Assembly: GCF_030817275.1 (NCBI RefSeq)
Contig: NZ_JAUSZD010000002.1
Location: forward strand, 5,642,001 to 5,706,000
Direction of reading: 5' to 3'
Length of the DNA: 64,000 bases
Origin: Paenibacillus sp. V4I7
GTDB lineage: Bacteria; Bacillota; Bacilli; Paenibacillales; NBRC-103111
Shown here: in pieces, positions 1-8,235 of the stretch
Layout of the letters: each line of letters starts with the position of its first letter
Position numbering within the stretch: the first letter of the stretch is position 1
The notes under the pieces: generated by a model
What the model was told of the DNA's origin: nothing
The model's database searches: none
What the model saw: only the letters and a program-made list of their open reading frames with translations
Program-made: the position numbers and the translations under genes

Positions 1-600
<600 letters not shown>

Positions 601-832
601 TTATTTCATATATATAAAGTATTATAATCAAATTTGAGTATTTAGCAACGGAAATTGGTTGTGTTCGTCCGAACTTCCTCGCTAGAATGTGCTTGGTTGT
701 CCAACTTTATCCTGAAATGTTGCCGATTCCGGTCTTCCTATCATATAATAGGGTTACAAAAGGTTTTTATGTCCTTTACAATTCCGATAAATTTTATTTG
801 TATCTTTACTATAAAAAGCAGGAGGTATGCTC

Positions 833-1735
833 ATGAATATGAACCAGTTAGAAACATTGCTCACCATATCCAAAACAATGAGCTTTCGAAAAGCTGGCGA
901 AATTCTTAACTTGACCCAACCTGCCGTTTCCGCGCAAATAAAGAGCCTTGAAGACGAATTCGGCACAATTCTCATTGATCGCAATCAGCCCGTTACATTA
1001 ACCGATAGTGGCAAGCTGTTCTTGGAGCATGCAGAAAAAATGCTGCGGATCGCCAGTGATCTCAAGCAGCGGTTGTCTGACTTACATCATATACCTCAAG
1101 GTCATATCCATATTGGCACGACAACGTCAATTGCCATGCAGATTTTACCGAGGGTGCTGTCCTATTTCCAAGACCAGTTCCCACTGATCAAGACGACCAT
1201 TCACTCGATGACCTCTTCCCAAATTATGACTTCGGTGGAGAATAGCCAAATTGATATTGGCATTACGTATTTGTTCGAAAAAAATCAAGCCTTAGAAACT
1301 TCGGTGCTTTATTATGATACTTTCGAGCTGATTGTTTCCACACAGCATCCACTTAGCCGATTTGCCCATTTATCTATTGAGAAGCTGCGCAACATTCCAT
1401 TCATTATGCTTTCTCCGGAAACAGCCGGCCGACGATTCGTTGATCAAATCTTCAAAGCTTATGATGTCTCCCCACATATTGTGATGGAGCTCTCCAGCAG
1501 CGAAGAAGTGAAGCGCATGGTGGAGCTAAATCTCGGGGTCGCTATCATCTCCAAGCTTTCTGTCGCAGATGAACTGCGACATGGAACTTTGAAAATGGTC
1601 AAAGTGAACGAATTGGATATTACGCACCCTGTAGGTGTAGTATATAAGTCAGGACGCTACTTGAATTCTGCGATGCAGCAGTTCCTTCGTGATCTAAAAG
1701 GAATGCCGGAAACCCAGTTTCTCGGCTCAGAATAA
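833..1735 (+). CDS. LysR-family transcriptional regulator
   Basis: A 300-residue LysR-type DNA-binding regulator. Residues about 3-62 form the winged HTH ('FRKAGEILNLTQPAVSAQIK'), and about 90-295 form the periplasmic-binding-like effector domain. I place the start at 833, 7 nt after GGAGG (821-825); the in-frame ATG at 827 touches the Shine-Dalgarno and is unlikely. It is divergent from the MFS exporter at 579, with about 250 bp between them, so the simplest inference is that it controls the exporter and itself. The effector is not readable from sequence. It could instead act on other loci, as LysR proteins often do. Confidence 0.92.
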   Translation: MNMNQLETLLTISKTMSFRKAGEILNLTQPAVSAQIKSLEDEFGTILIDRNQPVTLTDSGKLFLEHAEKMLRIASDLKQRLSDLHHIPQGHIHIGTTTSIAMQILPRVLSYFQDQFPLIKTTIHSMTSSQIMTSVENSQIDIGITYLFEKNQALETSVLYYDTFELIVSTQHPLSRFAHLSIEKLRNIPFIMLSPETAGRRFVDQIFKAYDVSPHIVMELSSSEEVKRMVELNLGVAIISKLSVADELRHGTLKMVKVNELDITHPVGVVYKSGRYLNSAMQQFLRDLKGMPETQFLGSE

Positions 1736-1794
1736 AATATGACTGCTTGCGATGCCAGTTTTGCTAAAGCAAAACTCTAAGGAGGTTATTTACG

Positions 1795-2601
1795 ATGAAA
1801 TTCGACCTACATACCCATCATGACCGATGTGGACACGCTAAAGATAAAATTCGCGACTATATCGAAGCCGCTATTGCCGGCGGATTGCAAGTCATCGGGA
1901 TTTCTGACCATTCCCCTTATTTTGGGAGCCCAGATGATCAGGCTCAACCTTTAATCGCTATGGCTAAGAGTGAATTCCCCCGTTATATCGAGGAAGTTCT
2001 GCAACTAAAAAAAGAATATGAAGGTAAAATTGATGTGCTTCTAGGTGTTGAATCCGATTACTTCCCAGATCATGTCGAGATCTACCGTCAAGAGTATGCA
2101 AAATACCCGTTCGATTATATTATTGGCTCTGTTCATCTATCAGGCGGTGTCAGTATCTTCAACCGCAACAGGTGGAAAAAACTAAATGAAGAGCAGAAGA
2201 TCCAGCATAAAGAAGAGTATTATAACCTTATTGCGGAATCAGCACGTTCCGGCATGTTCCAAATTCTCGGGCATATCGATGCAATGAAAGGCTTCTATCC
2301 TGCCTTCTCTGATATCGCTACACCTTTGGTTAATGAAACGTTGAAAATCATTGGAGAAGCTGGTGTAGCGATTGAAATCAATACTTCAGGAAAGACGAAG
2401 GACGTAGGCGGCTGGTACCCTTCCAATGAAATATTGGAGCAAGCGCTGCATTATGGTGTTGAAGTGACCTTCGGCTCAGATGCTCATCTGCCAAGCCGAG
2501 TTGCTGATGATTGGGAAGAAGTTAGCAAGACGTTAAAAGAGATTGGCTTCAACCATTGGGTCTATTTCAAAAATAAACAAAAACAAATCGTTCAACTTTA
2601 A
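1795..2601 (+). CDS. hisJ: HisJ-type histidinol-phosphatase, PHP family
   Basis: A 268-residue PHP-domain metal-dependent phosphatase of the HisJ family, expected to hydrolyse L-histidinol phosphate to histidinol in histidine biosynthesis. Metal-ligand motifs are in place: N-terminal 'DLHTHHDRCGH', 'ISDHSPY', 'GVESDYFPDH', 'IGSVHL', 'ILGHIDAMKG' and C-terminal 'FGSDAHLPSRV'. Length matches the family. The start is set by TAAGGAGGT ending 9 nt before the ATG. No other his genes are nearby, as is common for hisJ in Firmicutes. Some HisJ-like PHP proteins have other phosphate-ester substrates, so the reaction is inferred from family. It ends just before a strong bidirectional terminator. Confidence 0.85.
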   Translation: MKFDLHTHHDRCGHAKDKIRDYIEAAIAGGLQVIGISDHSPYFGSPDDQAQPLIAMAKSEFPRYIEEVLQLKKEYEGKIDVLLGVESDYFPDHVEIYRQEYAKYPFDYIIGSVHLSGGVSIFNRNRWKKLNEEQKIQHKEEYYNLIAESARSGMFQILGHIDAMKGFYPAFSDIATPLVNETLKIIGEAGVAIEINTSGKTKDVGGWYPSNEILEQALHYGVEVTFGSDAHLPSRVADDWEEVSKTLKEIGFNHWVYFKNKQKQIVQL

Positions 2602-2602
2602 A

Positions 2603-2651
2603 ACAGAAAAAATCTCCTTCGCTGCTTTCAGCGGGGGAGATTTTTTCTGTT
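2603..2651. terminator. bidirectional intrinsic terminator
   Basis: A long stem of A6-TCTCC and GGAG-AT6 arms around a short loop lies between convergent hisJ and the GGDEF-EAL gene. The A-tract and T-tract let it serve both strands. Confidence 0.9.
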
Positions 2652-2653
2652 CT

Positions 2654-4966
2654 CTATTCAATATGGCCAGATGGGTTTGATTCAAGAAAAGCAAGCTTAT
2701 GCTGTAAACATTGCTGTAACACAGGCAGAGCTTGCTCGGCAGTCATTGGCCGGAAGAAGTAATAGCCTTGAATTTGACTGCAGCCATTAGCGACTAAGAA
2801 GCCCGCCTGTTCTTCTGTTTCAACACCTTCCGCAATAATTTGCAGTTGAAACGAATTGGCTACAGAAATAATTGCTTTAATCATTGCTCGATCCTTATCA
2901 TCCGTCTGTACGCCGCGGACAAACGATTGGTCCAATTTGATTTTGGTGACTGGGAACCTTTTCAAATAACTTAGAGAGGAGTAATGTGTACCGAAATCGT
3001 CAACGGATATCGCAATGCCCAGCCCTCGAAGCTTGCTAAGTGCATCTAGCTGTTCATCCTGCATCGCGAAATTCTCGGTTATTTCCATCTCCAAATACTT
3101 GGCTTCCAGGCCTGTCTGATCTAAAATTTGTATCACTTTATCAACAAAACGTTCATCATTCAGCTGTTTGACCGATAGATTGACCGAAATCACTAAAGGT
3201 TCATTCGTCATGCTGTGCCAAGCCTTCATCTGCTTGCAAGCACCTCTCAAAACCCACTCACCAATACTAGCAATTGTACCAATTTCTTCTGCTAGAGGAA
3301 TGAAGTCAGCTGGAGAAATATAACCTTTGGTCGTATGATTCCAACGTAGGAGTGCTTCCACACCAATAATTTTACCCAATAAACAATCTACCTGCGGTTG
3401 ATACACGATTTCGAGTTCATTCCGCTCAAGTGACTGGCGCAGATGATTTCCCATCTCCAGCTTTGTTAGGGAATTCATTGCCATCTGCTGATTAAAGAAG
3501 CTGTATGAGCTGCCGCTCTCTTTTTTGGCTATGTACATGGCAATATCCGCATTTTTGAGCAATGCTTCCCAAGTTACACCCCCATACGGATACTGCACGA
3601 TACCAATACTGGCGCTAATGAAAAAAGAGCGATTCGATAACAAACAAGGCGGCTTTAAGATATCTATTAATTGTTCACAGAAGAGCTGAATCTCCTTCTC
3701 ACTTGGACAATCTTCTAGCAGGATGGCAAACTCGTCCCCACCAAATCTGGCAAACGTATGATAGGAAAGATTAGATTGTCCAATACGATTAGCAACTTCC
3801 TGCAGCATAAGATCGCCCATATGATGACCATGCGAATCATTAACCATCTTGAAGTTATCCAGATCAAAGAAAAGCATAGCAAGGGATGTATGATTAATTT
3901 CGTTGTGTACAATTTGTTCTTTTAAGATCATCTGAAAATGGGCTCGATTATGTATGCCTGTCAGAACATCATGATAAGCCATGTACGATAGCATTTGTTC
4001 GGATTCCCGCAAGCGTTTGGTTGAATCGTATAATTCTTGCTGTCCTGCCAGAAGTTCTTCATTCGCAGAAGTCAAATCCTCATTTGCAAACTGTAACTCT
4101 TGTGTGCGCTCATTTACCGCTCGATATAACTTATCCCGCTGTCTAACGCTATACAGGATAAAGATGAGACCAATTAGCAGAACAAGTATAAAAGAGCTGC
4201 GTATTAATATGATTTGATGCTTAATACTCTGAACAGCACTTGCTTGCGGCAGCGCAGCAAGCTCCCATTTCGTATCCGTATGTTCAATGGTGGCTATCAT
4301 TGGATTTTCTTGAAAAACAGAATCGTCACCAAAGAACGCTGTCTCTCCAGGATTGCGGATGGAAATCTGTAAATCCCCTGTATCTACATTCTTAATTCCT
4401 GCTTCGACAAGCAGATGGTCCAGATTTACACCAACAGATACGAACCCCCAAAAAACACCATCTTGATAGATTGGCTTTCGAGCGACTAAACCATAAATGC
4501 CTTGTAGTAATTGAAATGGGCCATTCATTGTCATTTTTTTAGTCTGCAAAGCTCTTAAAACTTGCTGTTGAATATTGGCACGAGGATCCTGCAGCAAATC
4601 CCAATTATATATACTTTCGTTGCCCTGAATCGGATATACGAACTTCATAACTCCTTTAGGCGCAATAATTAAATTAAACGTTGATCCCTGAGCCCCATGA
4701 TAAAGAGATGCCATGTATGCCATGACTTCTTTATCGTCTTTGTTTTGCAAGTAACTCGCATCCACATAAGCTTCCAAGCTTACCATCATATTAAAATTAC
4801 GGTCAATAACGGATTGTAAAGCCAATGCTCTTGAGGATAATTGGGACTGTTCCGTAATTTCAAGCTCATGGAGTAAGGAGTCCTTATACTTATTAAGAAC
4901 AAACTCTGACGATGAAACTAATATGACGAAAATTAGAGCTATTATCGTGTTTTGAATCATTTTCAT
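2654..4966 (-). CDS. Membrane c-di-GMP enzyme: CHASE-GGDEF-EAL
   Basis: A 770-residue sensor and c-di-GMP turnover protein. TM1 is at about 4-20, an extracytoplasmic CHASE sensory domain at about 45-190, TM2 at about 252-272, then a short coiled segment. The GGDEF domain carries an intact 'RFGGDEF' (409-413), so diguanylate cyclase activity is plausible. No RxxD inhibitory site is seen just upstream of it. The EAL domain keeps 'EALLRW' (537-542), 'EITEN', 'DDFGT' (656-660), 'KLDQSF' and 'EGVET', so phosphodiesterase activity is also plausible. In many such bifunctional proteins only one activity dominates. It stands alone on the minus strand and ends at the shared terminator. Confidence 0.93.
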   Translation of the reverse strand: MKMIQNTIIALIFVILVSSSEFVLNKYKDSLLHELEITEQSQLSSRALALQSVIDRNFNMMVSLEAYVDASYLQNKDDKEVMAYMASLYHGAQGSTFNLIIAPKGVMKFVYPIQGNESIYNWDLLQDPRANIQQQVLRALQTKKMTMNGPFQLLQGIYGLVARKPIYQDGVFWGFVSVGVNLDHLLVEAGIKNVDTGDLQISIRNPGETAFFGDDSVFQENPMIATIEHTDTKWELAALPQASAVQSIKHQIILIRSSFILVLLIGLIFILYSVRQRDKLYRAVNERTQELQFANEDLTSANEELLAGQQELYDSTKRLRESEQMLSYMAYHDVLTGIHNRAHFQMILKEQIVHNEINHTSLAMLFFDLDNFKMVNDSHGHHMGDLMLQEVANRIGQSNLSYHTFARFGGDEFAILLEDCPSEKEIQLFCEQLIDILKPPCLLSNRSFFISASIGIVQYPYGGVTWEALLKNADIAMYIAKKESGSSYSFFNQQMAMNSLTKLEMGNHLRQSLERNELEIVYQPQVDCLLGKIIGVEALLRWNHTTKGYISPADFIPLAEEIGTIASIGEWVLRGACKQMKAWHSMTNEPLVISVNLSVKQLNDERFVDKVIQILDQTGLEAKYLEMEITENFAMQDEQLDALSKLRGLGIAISVDDFGTHYSSLSYLKRFPVTKIKLDQSFVRGVQTDDKDRAMIKAIISVANSFQLQIIAEGVETEEQAGFLVANGCSQIQGYYFFRPMTAEQALPVLQQCLQHKLAFLESNPSGHIE

Positions 4967-5100
4967 GCTACTCTACTCCTAAGTCATATAAAAGTTTTAT
5001 GTCACAATTCGACATCATCAGACTCTATTATTTCATCTCTAAACCTTCTGATGCAATCTTTTTATTGAAGTTGGTATTACTTCGCAAAAATGAATGAGAA

Positions 5101-5143
5101 ATAACAAGAAGGACCTAGCCTAGATTGGCTGGGTCCCTTCTTG
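5101..5143. terminator. intrinsic terminator after the GNAT/MFS unit
   Basis: Inverted repeat AACAAGAAGGxACC...GGxCCTTCTTGTT with a short loop. The core resembles the GGACCTAGCC/GGCCAGGTCC hairpin found at 27071, 39475 and 43078. Confidence 0.8.
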
Positions 5144-5387
5144 TTTTCCGATTTTACAACGCTCCATTAATGCAGCTGAGAAAGGTCCCATCAACCCATA
5201 CAAGAAAATATGAATTGAGACAACGGAGGATACATCCGCGCGGCCCTCACCCGAACTCTTTTTCAAAGGGAAGCATGAAAATGCTAGGCACCGAGCGTAT
5301 ACCCGCCGATACAATCAAGGTAAAGAAGGTCACCAAGACGACAATTCAGCCGTAATGCAGTTTGGTGCGTTTTGCTAAAGTTCTCAC
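5120..5387 (-). pseudogene. Decayed MFS transporter, N-terminal relic
   Basis: Reading from a GTG at 5387, whose GTGA overlaps the stop of the acetyltransferase gene, gives 'VRTLAKRTKLHYG', an in-frame TGA where this MFS subfamily has Trp, then 'IVVLVTFFTLIVSAGIRS', 'VPSIFMLPFEKEFG', a second break, and in the next frame 'GRADVSSVVSIHIFLYG', 'LMGPFSAALMER'. This is the first two to three helices of an MFS permease. The second break fits a single inserted A in TTCGGGTG(A)GGGCCGC. The rest of the gene is missing and a terminator follows at once. It was probably co-translated with the upstream acetyltransferase gene before decay. No function is expected. Confidence 0.75.
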
Positions 5388-5932
5388 TTTATTAACTCCC
5401 ATTCCTCTGCCAAAATCCCATAAACCTCATGATCATGAAAGGTGTTATAACTGAACCCGGCCTGTCTAATTGTTCCTTCATGTTTGAATTTCAGCCTCAC
5501 TGGAACTGCGCGGCTCTTGAAGTTATCCGTACGAGCTCTTATTTCGATCCGGTTTAATTTCAACTCTTTCAAGGAGTAGCTCACCATACATCTACAAGAA
5601 TCCGTCATGATCCCTTTCCCCTGATACCCCTCTGCAAGCCAATATCCAATCGATGTTATCTGATTGCCCCAATCAATTTCGTGAAGGCTAATACAACCTA
5701 CGATCTCATTCTGATAAAAAATACCGCAATTAATGCCATTGTTTTTTGCAAAGCGGCTAAGTTCTGATTCTATAAAAGCCCTTGTGTCTTCTACTTTAGT
5801 TGTTTTATCAACCCATGGAAGCCATTTCGCTAAATAAGCACGATTCTGATTGACCAAATGGAATAAGGCATCTGCATGCCTAACTTCTAGTATCTTTAAT
5901 TCGAGTTCATCACTTATTTTACATGTAAACAT
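5384..5932 (-). CDS. GNAT N-acetyltransferase, RimL/YdaF-like
   Basis: A 182-residue GNAT-fold acetyltransferase of the RimL-like group that acetylates protein N-termini or small amines with acetyl-CoA. The acetyl-CoA loop is visible as 'YWLAEGYQGKGIMTDSCR', preceded by 'NEIVGCISLHEIDW' and followed by 'LKLNRIEIRARTDNFKSR'. The start at 5932 is chosen because GGAGGT lies just upstream; longer in-frame starts would run into the divergent parB-like gene. Its stop overlaps the GTG of the decayed MFS gene (GTGA), so they were likely one translational unit. The substrate cannot be assigned. Confidence 0.88.
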   Translation of the reverse strand: MFTCKISDELELKILEVRHADALFHLVNQNRAYLAKWLPWVDKTTKVEDTRAFIESELSRFAKNNGINCGIFYQNEIVGCISLHEIDWGNQITSIGYWLAEGYQGKGIMTDSCRCMVSYSLKELKLNRIEIRARTDNFKSRAVPVRLKFKHEGTIRQAGFSYNTFHDHEVYGILAEEWELIK

Positions 5933-6030
5933 GATTGACCTCCGATCTTGCACTATGATTGGCATTTCCACGATTTTGTTCCTTGTTATATAATAATGCA
6001 AAGACAACCTGAACGAATGGAGAAATGAAT

Positions 6031-7071
6031 ATGGATATACATGAAATTCCCATGCATTTAATTGACGAGGATACGGATCAGCCCAGATATCAATTCGATG
6101 AAGAGGCGCTCCAAGAATTAATGAAAAGCATCGAGGAGATTGGCTTACTCTCTCCAATTAAAGTGAGGACAACGGCTGACAACCGGTACAAAATTATTTA
6201 CGGGAATCGGAGATACAAAGCTAGCAAAATGCTGGGACGCCCCACCATGTCCTGTATTGTATCAACAGTAACAGATGAGTTGGAGATTTATTTGGAACAG
6301 ATTGCGGAGAATCTGACAAGGGAAGGCTTTTCACCCATTGAAGAAGCCGAGGCCTTCCACAAACTTATGAATGATTCCAAATTCAGTTCCTCTATTAAAT
6401 ACCTTTCTAGCAAACTGGGCAAGCCAGAAACATACATCAAAAACAAATGTGATTTGTTAAAGTTTGGAAATTCAGTTAAGAAGCTGATCGTAAGCGGTAC
6501 AGAAATTCGCAAAGACAAGCTGACCGAGGATCAGCTGCTGCCTATCAAAGATTTACCGATCGAACACCGTGATCCGCTAGCTTTGATTATTGCCAGAGAT
6601 GAAATGCCTGTCAGTGATGTCAAAAAGATTGCTCGAATGTTCAAAGATAAAGATATTTCAGAAAGCACTAAAGGGAAGCTTCTCTATAAAACAGGTCATG
6701 ATCTGGTAGAAACTTGGTCCGTCTTTCAAAACAACCGAGCAGAACGAGCCAAGCCTGCAGCTGCAAAAGCTTCGACAAAAGTGGAGAAAGCGGAGAAATC
6801 CAAGGAAGTAGTCTCGGACAATAAAACAGAAATGCCGATTCAAAGCGGGCTGCCTGCAGCTTCAACTAGTCCAACAACTAGCCCAATTCAAGCCAAACTT
6901 CTGCAAATGCTTAGCGCATTTCCTGCAGCTAGTGATATTCAAGTTGAAGCCTTAGACGTCGATGTCCATGATAAAGAACAATTTCTGAATGATCTCAATA
7001 CCTTAGTCGGTAATTTGGAAAAGCATTTGGATGCGTGGAAAAAAGTTAGAGAACTTGCCGTTACCCACTAA
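6031..7071 (+). CDS. ParB/Spo0J-family protein, solitary paralog
   Basis: A 346-residue ParB-like protein. The N-terminal ParB/sulfiredoxin-type domain carries 'DQPRYQFDEEALQELMKSI', 'GLLSPIKVR', then 'YGNRRYKASKMLG' where CTP-binding ParBs have GERRxRA, and 'IAENLTREGFSPIEEAEAF', the ENxxR/IEEA block. An HTH follows ('LSSKLGKPETYIKNK'), then an Ala/Lys/Ser-rich linker (about 235-285) and a C-terminal helix. No parA lies beside it and neighbours are unrelated, so it is probably not the chromosomal Spo0J. It could be a Noc-like, plasmid-derived or regulatory ParB paralog. Start 6031 is preferred over 6025 because GGAG (6019-6022) lies 8 nt upstream of 6031 and only 2 nt from 6025. Confidence 0.85.
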   Translation: MDIHEIPMHLIDEDTDQPRYQFDEEALQELMKSIEEIGLLSPIKVRTTADNRYKIIYGNRRYKASKMLGRPTMSCIVSTVTDELEIYLEQIAENLTREGFSPIEEAEAFHKLMNDSKFSSSIKYLSSKLGKPETYIKNKCDLLKFGNSVKKLIVSGTEIRKDKLTEDQLLPIKDLPIEHRDPLALIIARDEMPVSDVKKIARMFKDKDISESTKGKLLYKTGHDLVETWSVFQNNRAERAKPAAAKASTKVEKAEKSKEVVSDNKTEMPIQSGLPAASTSPTTSPIQAKLLQMLSAFPAASDIQVEALDVDVHDKEQFLNDLNTLVGNLEKHLDAWKKVRELAVTH

Positions 7072-7075
7072 CATC

Positions 7076-7597
7076 CTAGTCCTGCAATTCAAGTACTCCA
7101 AGCTTCTTCGCATAGCAATGCCTTAGAAGACCGCCATACATCGGGCGGGTGAATTGAAGTGTGAAACCTGCAGCTTCTAAGTTTTTCCGACTTATCTCAT
7201 TGTCAGGATGAACGGTCGCGTAGAGGTATAACATACCTTGTTCCTGCGCCCGCTGTTCCCTCAAAGCATGAAAATGCCGCTGCAGTCCTTGTCCCCTGAC
7301 CGATTCATGGACAATAGATCCTTCTAGAGAAGCAACTCTTGGTAGATCTGCTTCCGGCACTCCAAACTCTCGTCCGAGATTATTGGCACTTAGACCGGGA
7401 AATGCGATAACCGTATAGGCAACAAGCTTTTCACCTTGAAAAGTGCCATACATCTCCCCCTTGTCTTGGACATATTCGTATAGTGCCTCCAAGCGGTCCA
7501 TCGAATAAAGCGCATCAGAAGGAAGACGTGACACCACGTCCATCATTAATGCTTGCACTTGCGGTATATCTTGTTGCCATAAACGCCTTATTTCCAA
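7076..7597 (-). CDS. GNAT-family acetyltransferase
   Basis: A 173-residue acetyltransferase. The acetyl-CoA site reads 'EGSIVHESVRGQGLQRHF' and the C-terminal half has 'YATVHPDNEISRKNLEAAGF', typical of GNAT enzymes acting on small molecules or peptides. I choose a TTG start at 7597, because AGGAGG lies 9 nt upstream; the in-frame ATG at 7615 actually overlaps that Shine-Dalgarno and has no good site of its own. The N-terminus then begins 'LEIRRLWQQDIPQVQAL', the usual first strand of the fold. The relic of an APH-like gene lies directly upstream on the same strand. Substrate unknown. Confidence 0.85.
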   Translation of the reverse strand: MEIRRLWQQDIPQVQALMMDVVSRLPSDALYSMDRLEALYEYVQDKGEMYGTFQGEKLVAYTVIAFPGLSANNLGREFGVPEADLPRVASLEGSIVHESVRGQGLQRHFHALREQRAQEQGMLYLYATVHPDNEISRKNLEAAGFTLQFTRPMYGGLLRHCYAKKLGVLELQD

Positions 7598-7634
7598 GTT
7601 TGTAATCCTCCTCATGTTCCACTGACCAAGTAGG

Positions 7635-8102
7635 TCACCATGGGTTGCTGAAACCAAGTCTCATTTCGTCCGTCATTGTCTTGAGCTTTAATCTCAATCC
7701 TGCATACCATGGTGGCGTATTGGATAGATCACTGTCCTCCAAAGCTGTTAAGATTCTCGATAAGCTATAGAGCTTAGAGAACCTTAGGAACTTTGGAAAG
7801 TGTTCTATCATTTGCTTGTCTAATGGACATATCGCCGTATAGCCTCTCAGAAAGCATTCTATCTGACTGCTGAAAACCCTCTCTGTATTATCCAACACGT
7901 CGGCAAGAGCTGCAACAATATCCATCGCATACCAATGATTCATAGCATCATCATAATCAAAATCATGAAATTGCGACGTACTTGCATGCCAGAAATTGTT
8001 ATCCAGTTGAAAATCATAATGAATGATTTTTCTCTCAAATCTTCCCTCTGAGTAACAAACGAATCCTCGCGAATGTAATGACACACATAGGAACGTCGCC
8101 AA
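7635..8102 (-). pseudogene. Truncated APH-type phosphotransferase relic
   Basis: The reading frame keeps the C-terminal half of an aminoglycoside-phosphotransferase-like kinase: 'IIHYDFQLDNNFW' (the HxDxxxxN catalytic loop), then 'HDFDYDDAMNHWYAMDI' (metal-binding DFD segment) and a helical tail ending 'GLRLKLKTMTDEMRLGF'. The N-lobe with the nucleotide-binding strands and lysine is missing. The sequence from 8103 to about 8180 only holds stop-broken scraps. No Shine-Dalgarno precedes the apparent start. I therefore read it as a decayed gene of the type that phosphorylates small molecules, not an active resistance enzyme. A short expressed fragment cannot be excluded. Confidence 0.7.
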
Positions 8103-8235
8103 CGGTCCTTGCTTCGATTCTTATTGGACGAATGGATGAGCAGCTAATTTGTTCATCATACTGCCGAGGTTATCATTCAACAATGGCTGGAATTATCACG
8201 TTTGTATCTGAAATTGATATTAGCAGTTCCACTCA

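Noticed and set aside
5125-5355. Plus-strand frame opposite the MFS relic
   Set aside because: The other strand gives a clear MFS similarity with explainable breaks; the plus frame has no homology-like features.
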